Origin: Terrirhizobium terrae
GTDB lineage: Bacteria; Pseudomonadota; Alphaproteobacteria; Rhizobiales; Rhizobiaceae
Direction of reading: 5' to 3'
NCBI RefSeq assembly: GCF_030323265.1
Contig: NZ_CP104992.1
Coordinates: 2,765,501-2,829,500 of the forward strand
DNA: 64,000 nucleotides
Below the pieces are notes generated by a model. The model made no database searches, was not told the origin of the DNA, and saw nothing but the letters and a program-made list of their open reading frames with translations. This document shows, in pieces, positions 53,090-60,158 of the stretch. Numbering within the stretch: position 1 is the stretch's first letter; the number at the start of each line of letters is the position of its first letter. Position numbers and translations under genes: made by a program.

Positions 53090-53743
53090 AGATGTTCGCC
53101 CGGTTGCTGCGGCACCCCCTCTGGCCTGCCGGCCATCTCCCCCACAAGGGGGAGATCACAAGGGCGCGATTGTCGCCCGGTTATTCGGCGTCGAATTCCG
53201 ATTGCGATACAGAGGGCGATTTGCGCGAGGCAGCGCGTCTGGCCGGTCTCCCCCTCGTGGGGGAGATGCCCGGCAGGGCAGAGGGGGCGGATTGCGTTCG
53301 TCCTTGCTGTCCTGTTCGCATTCCTCACCCCCATCAACGCCTTCGCCGTCAATCCCGACGAAGTGCTCAAAGATCCTGCGCTGGAGCATCGGGCGCGGCA
53401 GATTTCGGCGCAGCTGCGCTGCATGGTCTGTCAGAACCAGTCGATCGACGACTCGAATGCCGAGCTTGCCAAGGACCTGCGTGTTCTCGTGCGTGAGCGC
53501 CTGACGGATGGGGATACGGATGCTGAGGTGATGGATTACGTCGTCTCGCGCTATGGCGAGTTCGTGCTCCTCAATCCGCGTCTGAGCTTGAAGACGATCA
53601 TTCTCTGGGCAGCACCGATCGGGCTTCTTTTGATTGGAGTTCTGGCGATCATCCTGTTCGTCCGCAGCCGGCCGTCGCAGAAGGTGGTCGCGCCTCTGTC
53701 GGATGAAGAGAAGGCCCGTATCGAGGAACTCTCGAAGGGCTGA
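53086..53743 (+). CDS. ccmH: CcmH/CycL, split by a RIME insertion after codon 9
   Basis: Thiol-reducing subunit of the heme lyase. The ATG at 53086 overlaps the ccmF stop and gives MKMFARLLR. The signal peptide continues only at 53291 (IAFVLAVLFAFLTPINAF, then AVNPDEVLKDPALEHRARQI). Between them is a 178-base RIME. Across the junction the frames differ by one. The mature domain is intact: LRCMVCQNQSIDDSN holds the LRCxxCQ active site and one C-terminal membrane helix follows (TIILWAAPIGLLLIGVLAII). As written the protein could not be made from its own start. Confidence 0.8.
53113..53290. repeat. RIME-type composite palindrome, copy E, inside ccmH
   Basis: Starts CACCCCCTCTGGCCTGCCGG and ends GGCAGGGCAGAGGGGGCGG. 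It lies exactly between the CGG codon (53110-53112) and ATT (53291) of the reconstructed ccmH. The plus-strand frame from the ccmH ATG is open through the whole element. Confidence 0.8.
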
Positions 53744-53951
53744 TTTCGGTCGGCCGTGATTCGGTTTCGAAGCGCCGTGCTTTTCCTGCCCGAGCAAAAT
53801 TGCGCACGCCCTTGCCGGCGCAGCTTCGACTCTCCCGTGACATCTCCCTGATCCGGTCGCCTTGATGGGCATCGTTCTCGAGCGTTTTCAGCAGAAACGC
53901 GGCTTTTCACTTGCCACGCCGAATTCCTATTGCCAAACAATGGATTATCAG
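53744..53951. other. Gap after ccmH with no supported gene
   Basis: About 210 bases with no coding signal, turning AT-rich after 53930 where the Irr-type box and the promoter of the four-cysteine gene lie. Confidence 0.45.
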
Positions 53952-53969
53952 TTTAGAATAATTCTAATA
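53952..53969. promoter_or_regulatory. Iron control element (Irr-type box)
   Basis: TTTAGAATAATTCTAATA: perfect 7-bp arms TTAGAAT/ATTCTAA around a central A. This is the ICE pattern bound by Irr in rhizobia, as I know it. It ends 55 bases before the ATG of the four-cysteine protein. Confidence 0.65.
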
Positions 53970-54024
53970 TTATGAATTCGGGTCTCAAGTTTTGGGTCCG
54001 GAATAACCCCAAAGGAGATTTCTC

Positions 54025-54222
54025 ATGTCGAAGAGCGCATCCTGCAAGGCCTGCTCGTTCTACGAAGACCACGCTGCAAACGGCGGCGCCGCCGTCGAGA
54101 ACGCTGGTCTCTGTCGTTTCAACCCGCCGGTTTCGCAGCCGGAAGCAAACGCCCGCGGTCTGTGGCCGGTCGTTGCCTCGAACGACTGGTGCGGTCATTT
54201 CGACGCCGAGCAGGCTGCCTGA
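54025..54222 (+). CDS. Small four-cysteine metal-binding-type protein
   Basis: A 65-residue protein. Cysteine pattern: SCKACSFYE at residues 6-9, GLCRFNPPV near 30 and NDWCGHFDAEQ near 57, with GLWPVV between. This suits a single iron or zinc site (three to four Cys, with one His). GGAGA lies upstream of the ATG and a terminator follows. The Irr-type box upstream suggests iron control. Such proteins are conserved in rhizobia but have no assigned role that I know. Confidence 0.72.
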   Translation: MSKSASCKACSFYEDHAANGGAAVENAGLCRFNPPVSQPEANARGLWPVVASNDWCGHFDAEQAA

Positions 54223-54242
54223 TAGCCGGCACGAGATCTTCA

Positions 54243-54276
54243 AAGGGGCGGGCCATCGGCTCGCCCTTTTTGCTTT
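54243..54276 (+). terminator. Terminator of the four-cysteine gene
   Basis: Stem GGGGCGGGCC / GGCTCGCCCT (one bulge) with loop ATC and a following TTTTTGCTTTT tract, 20 bases after the stop codon. Confidence 0.7.
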
Positions 54277-54433
54277 TCGGCGGGCGTTTGTGTCTCGAAC
54301 ATTTCCAAATATTACGAACATTTCATGCTCTAGCCACCTGCAGTTAAGGTGACGGCTCCTATATCTCAGTCATCCCAACGACGCCGGACAAGCCGGCAAG
54401 ATTGAGTGACGAAGAAAGAAGGTAGCTTTCACT

Positions 54434-55984
54434 ATGAGCACAATTGGACGTCCCTCCCTCAAGACAGTGCTGAAGACTTCGACCGTTGCCGGCCTCGCCG
54501 CCGTGATGCTTTCGACCGGTATTCCGGCCCAGGTCATGTCCTCTTTCGCCGCGCCGGTCGCCGTGACTGCGCCGCAGGCACCGAGCTTCGCGGATGTCGT
54601 ATCCGCCGTTTCCCCGCCGTCGTCTCCGTGCGCGTCCAGTCCGACGCCCAGCCGGTCGCCGATGACAGCGGCAGCAATTTCTCCTTTAACTTCGGCGGTC
54701 GCGGCTTTGACGAACTGCCGGACGATCATCCGCTGAAGCGCTTCTTCAAGGAATTCGGCGGACAGGCTCCCGGTGGCCGTAATCAGGATCGCGCCGAGCG
54801 CGGCGGTCCGCGCCCGCATCACCTGCGCCCGACCGCCCAGGGCTCCGGCTTCTTCATCTCCGAAGACGGCTACCTCGTGACCAACAACCACGTCGTGTCC
54901 GATGGCCAGGCCTATACGGTTGTGCTCAACGACGGCACCGAGCTTGACGCCAAGCTGGTCGGCAAGGATAGCCGTACCGACCTTGCCGTCCTGAAGGTCG
55001 ACGCCCCGGCCCGCAAGTTTACCTATGTCGACTTCGCCGATGACAGCAAGGTTCGCGTCGGTGACTGGGTCGTTGCCGTCGGTAACCCGTTCGGTCTCGG
55101 CGGCACGGTGACAGCCGGTATCGTCTCGGCCCGCGGCCGTGACATCGGCTCCGGCCCGTATGACGATTACATCCAGGTCGACGCGGCCGTGAACCGCGGC
55201 AACTCGGGTGGCCCGACCTTCAACCTCAACGGTCAGGTCGTCGGCATCAACACCGCGATCTTCTCACCCTCCGGCGGCAATGTCGGCATCGCCTTCGCGA
55301 TCCCGGCCTCCACCGCCAAGGACGTGATCGCCGACCTGATGAAGGACGGCAAGGTCGAGCGCGGCTGGCTCGGCGTTCAGATCCAGCCGGTCACCCAGGA
55401 CATTGCCGACTCGCTCGGCCTGAAGGATGCCTCCGGTGCGCTGGTGGTTGCTCCGCAGGAAGGTTCGCCTGGCCAGAAAGCCGGCATCAAGCAGGGTGAC
55501 ATCATCCGCGCCGTCAACGGCCAGCCGATCAAGGACGCCCGTGACCTTGCACGTCGTGTCGCGGCCTTCGGCCCCAGCACCAAGGTAGACGTAGATCTCT
55601 GGCGCGACGGCAAGGAGCAGACCCTTCCGGTGACGCTCGGCAACATGGCAAGCGACGAAGCGGCCTCCGCCGAAACCGAGCAGCCGGATGATCCGGCTCC
55701 GGCAAGCGAGCAGGCCCTGACGAGCCTCGGCATCACGGTCGCTCCGGCTGAAGACGGTTCCGGCCTGGCCGTGACCGACGTGGACCCGGATCTGGAAGCC
55801 GCTGCCCGCGGCCTGAAGAACGGCGAGAAGATCGTCTCGGTTAACAACAAGAAGGTCGAGATCCGCCGCTGATGTCGGCGAGGTTCTCGACCAGGCCAAG
55901 AAGGACGGCCGCACCCGTGCGCTCTTCCAGGTCGAAGCCAACGGTGCGAGCCGCTTCGTGGCCCTGCCGATCAACGAAGGCTAA
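54434..55984 (+). CDS. degP: Do/DegP-family periplasmic serine protease (two frame breaks)
   Basis: A protease/chaperone of about 516 residues. Signal region MSTIGRPSLKTVLKTSTVAG. One base added near 54612-54615 gives VSAVSPAVVSVRVQSDAQPV. Catalytic triad: His in VTNNHVVSDGQ, Asp in DSRTDLAVLKV, Ser in RGNSGGPTFNL. Two PDZ domains follow (GWLGVQIQPVTQDI; LTSLGITVAPAEDGSGLAVT). A second shift near 55866 (one extra or two missing bases) separates the last 37 residues, ending FVALPINEG at 55984. It degrades misfolded envelope proteins. Confidence 0.87.
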
Positions 55985-56066
55985 CGGCCGGGTTTAAGCC
56001 CCGACCATCCGAGTGATCCCGCGGGAGTGGCACCTCCAGGCTTGACCGCAGGATCCGAACCGAAGA

Positions 56067-56101
56067 GGGCGCCGCCGGCAACGTCGGCGCCCCGTCTTGT
56101 T
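56067..56101 (+). terminator. Terminator after degP
   Basis: Perfect 8-bp stem GGGCGCCG (56067-56074) / CGGCGCCC (56085-56092) followed by a T-rich GTCTTGTTTGT stretch. Confidence 0.65.
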
Positions 56102-56238
56102 TGTCCGTCTCGTCGATGGAGTTCTCAATGCCGACTATGTCCTCACAATCCACCGCCGCAAACAATTCCGCACCGGACAATTCCGCCCAGAACAATTCAG
56201 ATGGTGCAAATGCCTCCGGCGACGCTATTGTCCCGCAC

Positions 56239-56916
56239 ATGAAGATTCTGGTTATCGAAGACGATCTCGAGGCGGCAGCCTACATGACCAAGGCCTTTCG
56301 CGAGGTCGGCATCGTTGTCGACCATGCGAGCGACGGCGAAAGCGGCCTGTTCATGGCGAGCGAGAATTCCTATGACGTGATGGTCATCGACCGCATGCTG
56401 CCGCGCCGCGACGGCATTTCCGTCATCAGCGAGTTGCGCAAGCGCGGCGTCAACACGCCGGTCCTGATCCTCTCGGCGCTCGGCCAGGTGGATGACCGCG
56501 TGACCGGCCTGCGCGCCGGCGGCGACGATTATCTGCCGAAGCCCTATGCCTTCTCCGAGCTTCTCGCCCGCGTTGAGGTTCTCGGCCGCCGCAAGGGCAC
56601 GCCCGAACAGGACATGGTCTACCGCGTCGGCGATCTCGAACTCGACCGCCTGTCCCATGAGGTCAAGCGCGCCGGCAAGGACGTGCTGCTGCAGCCGCGC
56701 GAATTCCGCCTGCTGGAATATCTGATGAAGAATGCCGGACAGGTGGTGACCCGCACCATGCTGCTCGAAAACGTCTGGGATTATCACTTCGACCCGCAGA
56801 CCAATGTCATCGACGTGCATGTCTCGCGCCTGCGCTCGAAGATCGAGAAGGACTTTGACAAGCCGCTCTTGAAGACCATTCGCGGCGCCGGCTACATGAT
56901 CAAGGACGAGGGATAG
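56239..56916 (+). CDS. OmpR-family response regulator
   Basis: A 225-residue regulator. Receiver: VIEDDLE at 5-10, phospho-aspartate in VMVIDRMLPRRDG near 51, conserved lysine in DDYLPKPYAF near 101. Winged helix: LLQPREFRLLEYLMKNAGQV and RGAGYMI. The frame is open upstream to 56101 with an Asn/Ser-rich leader, but the receiver fold starts at 56239 (MKILVIEDD). No strong ribosome binding site is seen at either start. Partner kinase follows 7 bases later. Its position after degP suggests a link to envelope stress. Confidence 0.85.
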   Translation: MKILVIEDDLEAAAYMTKAFREVGIVVDHASDGESGLFMASENSYDVMVIDRMLPRRDGISVISELRKRGVNTPVLILSALGQVDDRVTGLRAGGDDYLPKPYAFSELLARVEVLGRRKGTPEQDMVYRVGDLELDRLSHEVKRAGKDVLLQPREFRLLEYLMKNAGQVVTRTMLLENVWDYHFDPQTNVIDVHVSRLRSKIEKDFDKPLLKTIRGAGYMIKDEG

Positions 56917-56923
56917 AGTTTTC

Positions 56924-58348
56924 ATGCCCTCCCGCATCATCCAGCGGTCCCGCCTCATGTTCCGTTCGACGGCCGTGAGGCTGTCGGCACTCTATATCCT
57001 TCTCTTTGCCATCTGCGCCGCCTTTCTGGTCTTCTATGTGACCGCGCTCTCCGAAAAGACGCTGGTGCAGCAGACGCGCCAGACGATCCAGGAGGAAGTG
57101 GAGGATATCCAGCGCGCCTATAATCGCGGTGGCGTCAATCTTCTGCTGCGCATCATGGAACGCCGCGCCCGCCAGCCGGGAGCGAACCTCTACGTGATTG
57201 CAGGCCCGAATGGCGAGATGCTGGCGGGTAACGTAGCTTCCGTCCAGCCGGGCGTGCTGGACAGGCAGGGCTGGACGGACATGCCCTTCATCTACGAGCC
57301 CTATGCGGAGGTCGGCGGCCCGCGCAAGCACCTCGCGATCGCCAACGTACTCGTTTTCGAAAACGGCCTGCGGGTGATGGTCGGCCGCGATCTCGGCGAC
57401 CCGAGCCGCTTCCGCTACATCGTGCGCCAGGCGCTGATGGTGGCGCTGGCGATCATGGGGCTCGGGGCGCTGATTATCTGGTTCGGTATCGGCCGCAATG
57501 CGCTGAAACGCATCGACCGAATGTCGGCCGCAAGCCGGAAGATCATGGCCGGTGACTTGTCCCAGCGCCTCCCGGTCGGCCGCTCCGGCGACGAGTTTGA
57601 TCGACTGTCCAGTTCGCTCAACGCCATGCTCGGCCGTATCGAGAAGCTCAACGAAGGCCTGCGGCAGGTCTCCGACAACATTGCCCACGACCTGAAGACG
57701 CCGCTGACGCGGTTACGCAACAAGGCGGCCGATGCGCTGGCCGAGGACCGCGAAGAGGTGCGCAAGACGGCGCTGGAGGGGATTATCGGAGAATCCGACC
57801 AGTTGATCCGCACCTTCAATGCGCTGCTGATGATCTCCCGCGTCGAGGCCGGATCGATTGCCGCCGAAATGTCGAATGTCGATCTCTCCGCAGTCTCCGC
57901 CGACAGCGCCGAGCTTTATGAGCCGGTGGCCGAGGAGGCCGGGATTTCGCTGGTGACCGAGATCGAGCCCGGCATTGCCGTCAACGGCAATCGCGAACTC
58001 ATCGGCCAGGCGATCTTCAACCTCTTGGACAATGCAATCAAATATGCGGGTGAGGGCAGCGAGGCTCCCATCATCCGGGTGAAGCTGTTTACGGAGGCAG
58101 GCGCGGTAAAGCTCGCCGTGCCCGACAATGGCCCGGGCGTGCCCGCCGACAAGCGCGGCGAGGTGACGAAACGGTTCTTCAGGCTTGACGCCAGCCGGTC
58201 GAAGCCGGGGACCGGGTTGGGGCTTTCCCTTGTGGAGGCGGTGATGGAGCTGCATGGCGGCAGGCTGGAGCTTTCCGCCACCGACGAGGCGAATGTCGAG
58301 ATGCCTGGGCTGACTGTGACGATGGTGTTTCCGGTTATGAAGGGCTGA
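56924..58348 (+). CDS. Sensor histidine kinase of the degP-linked two-component system
   Basis: A 474-residue inner-membrane kinase. First helix LSALYILLFAICAAFLVFYV, periplasmic sensor to about 165, second helix LMVALAIMGLGALIIWFGIG, then HAMP (LKRIDRMSAASRKIMAGDLS). H-box SDNIAHDLKTPLTRL near 255, N-box AIFNLLDNAIKYAG, G1 DNGPGVP and G2 GTGLGLSLVEAVMELHGG. A second ATG at 56957 (MFRSTAVRLSALY) is a good alternative start. Signal unknown. Confidence 0.87.
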   Translation: MPSRIIQRSRLMFRSTAVRLSALYILLFAICAAFLVFYVTALSEKTLVQQTRQTIQEEVEDIQRAYNRGGVNLLLRIMERRARQPGANLYVIAGPNGEMLAGNVASVQPGVLDRQGWTDMPFIYEPYAEVGGPRKHLAIANVLVFENGLRVMVGRDLGDPSRFRYIVRQALMVALAIMGLGALIIWFGIGRNALKRIDRMSAASRKIMAGDLSQRLPVGRSGDEFDRLSSSLNAMLGRIEKLNEGLRQVSDNIAHDLKTPLTRLRNKAADALAEDREEVRKTALEGIIGESDQLIRTFNALLMISRVEAGSIAAEMSNVDLSAVSADSAELYEPVAEEAGISLVTEIEPGIAVNGNRELIGQAIFNLLDNAIKYAGEGSEAPIIRVKLFTEAGAVKLAVPDNGPGVPADKRGEVTKRFFRLDASRSKPGTGLGLSLVEAVMELHGGRLELSATDEANVEMPGLTVTMVFPVMKG

Positions 58349-58383
58349 GGGGAGCAAACAGCTGCTCTCAAATCCGTCACAAA

Positions 58384-58515
58384 GACCCCTCCCAAACCCT
58401 CCCCACAAGGGGGACGGCTTAACCTAGCCGCGTCATCAGAGCCCAATTGGGGCATGAGGTTGCCGCGCATTTTCTCCCCCTTGTGGGGGAGATGGCCGGC
58501 AGGCCAGAGGGGTGT
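58384..58515. repeat. RIME-type composite palindrome, copy F
   Basis: The left half is degenerate (CCTCCCCACAAGGGGGACGG). The right half is intact (CTCCCCCTTGTGGGGGAGAT, GGCCGGCAGGCCAGAGGGG). It lies between the convergent kinase and permease genes and may serve as a bidirectional terminator. Confidence 0.72.
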
Positions 58516-58531
58516 TTCTGCCACTTACCCC

Positions 58532-59926
58532 TCATACCAGCGGCGGCGCCAGGTTCATCAGCAGCACCATGATCAGCCCGACGGCCGAGACGATCGACTG
58601 GATGATCGAGATCGTCGCGGTAGCTTCGCCCATGCTCATGCCGAAGGATTCCTTCACCAGCCAGAAGCCGGCATGGTTGGCATAGTTGAAGAACAGCGAG
58701 CCGCAGCCGACCGAGAGCGCCAGGAGCGAGGCATTGAGCGACGGGTCGGCGGCGACGAGCGGGGCGAGCAGGCCGGATGCGCCGACGATGCCGACGGTCG
58801 CCGAACCGGTCGAGACCGAGAGCAGCATCGAGATGATCCAGCCGAGCAGCAGCGGCGAGAGCGAGAACTGCTGGCTCAAGTGCATGATCGCCTCGCCGAC
58901 CTTGGCATCGCCGAGGACGTGCTGGAAGGCGCCACCACCGGCGATGATCAGGAGCACATTGGCGATCGGCTTGACGCTGGCGGAGAGCGACGAGCGGAGA
59001 TGCTCGCTGTTACCGCCGCGGGCGTAGATGAGCGTACAGGCGGCAAACAGGACGCCGATCAGCATGGCGATGCCCGGATCGCCGAGGAAGTCGGTGATCG
59101 ACAGAATTGCCGAGCCTTCCGGCAGGACCAGTTCTGCGATCGCGTGGAAGAGCATGAGCAGCGCGGGCAGGAGCGCGGTCAGCAGGCTGAGGCCAAGGCC
59201 GGGCGGTGCCTGGTCTGTGGACAGGCCGTTTTCGGTATCCTCCGAAAACTGGTCGATCAGGCTCTGGTCCGGCTTGACCGTCAGGCGCGGCGTGATGATC
59301 GCCCCATAGATGGGGCCACCGATGATGATTGCGGGGATGGCGGCGATGAAGCCGTAGAGCATGGTCGCGCCGATATTGGCGTTGAGGGAGGCAATCGCCG
59401 TCAGCGGGCCGGGATGCGGCGGCACCATGCCATGCATCGAGGCGAGTGCCGCAATGACCGGCACGCCGACATAGACATAAGCCGAGCCCTTGATGCTCTT
59501 GGTCGCATCGAGCTTGCGCGCGACGCTGAAGATCAGCGGCAGGAGCACGACGAGGCCGACCTCGAAGAACATCGGGATGCCGATGATGAAGGCGGCGCCG
59601 GCCATCGCCCAGGGCAGGAGGCGTGTCGAGGTTTTGGATATGATCAGGTTGGAAATGCTGTCGGTCACGCCGCCTGCCGCCAGGATCCTGCCAAGCATGG
59701 CGCCGAGCGCCACCACGAGGCCGACCGCGCCGAGCGTATGGCCGGCACCCGCCTCGATCGACTTGATCAGCTTGTCGCCCGGCATGCCGGCGACGAGGCC
59801 GACGGCGATCGAGGTGATAATCAGCGCGAGCAGCGGGTGCAGCCTGATGCGCGAGACGATCAGGACGACGAGGAAGACCACCCCACCGACGGCGGTGGCG
59901 AGAAGGGCAATATCGGACGAACTCAT
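58532..59926 (-). CDS. GntP-family gluconate:H+ symporter
   Basis: A 464-residue permease with 12-14 membrane segments, starting MSSSDIALLATAVGGVVFLV. Family landmarks are GLVVALGAMLGRILAAGGVT near 75, PMFFEVGLVVLLPLIF near 125, MHGMVPPHPGPLTAI near 165 and FFNYANHAGFWLVKE near 420. It takes up gluconate or a related sugar acid. The start at 59926 follows GGGAGAG; the longer form from 60076 would add an unlikely leader. It is divergent from glnE. Confidence 0.87.
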   Translation of the reverse strand: MSSSDIALLATAVGGVVFLVVLIVSRIRLHPLLALIITSIAVGLVAGMPGDKLIKSIEAGAGHTLGAVGLVVALGAMLGRILAAGGVTDSISNLIISKTSTRLLPWAMAGAAFIIGIPMFFEVGLVVLLPLIFSVARKLDATKSIKGSAYVYVGVPVIAALASMHGMVPPHPGPLTAIASLNANIGATMLYGFIAAIPAIIIGGPIYGAIITPRLTVKPDQSLIDQFSEDTENGLSTDQAPPGLGLSLLTALLPALLMLFHAIAELVLPEGSAILSITDFLGDPGIAMLIGVLFAACTLIYARGGNSEHLRSSLSASVKPIANVLLIIAGGGAFQHVLGDAKVGEAIMHLSQQFSLSPLLLGWIISMLLSVSTGSATVGIVGASGLLAPLVAADPSLNASLLALSVGCGSLFFNYANHAGFWLVKESFGMSMGEATATISIIQSIVSAVGLIMVLLMNLAPPLV

Positions 59927-60158
59927 TTTCTCTCCCGAGTGACGAAACGCGGGAGCACCTGCCGCCGGGTGACCCCATTCACCGGAATTGCTGGATACGG
60001 CCCGCGTGAGGGCTGGAGCACGAACGGCTCCAAAAGATAGGGCCCTAATTAAATTCCTCCGGTTCGCGGGCCGCAATCATTCGTGGGTTGTGGTTTCGGG
60101 CATTCCCGTTTGTCTTCTCCCGCTTCGCAAACTAGAAGCTGTGTGGAGGAGGAAGCTG

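Noticed and set aside
58454..60040. Plus-strand ORF of 528 codons opposite the GntP permease
   Set aside because: Its composition (Asp/Arg/Gln/His repeats) is that of antisense to membrane helices; the permease frame carries all family motifs.
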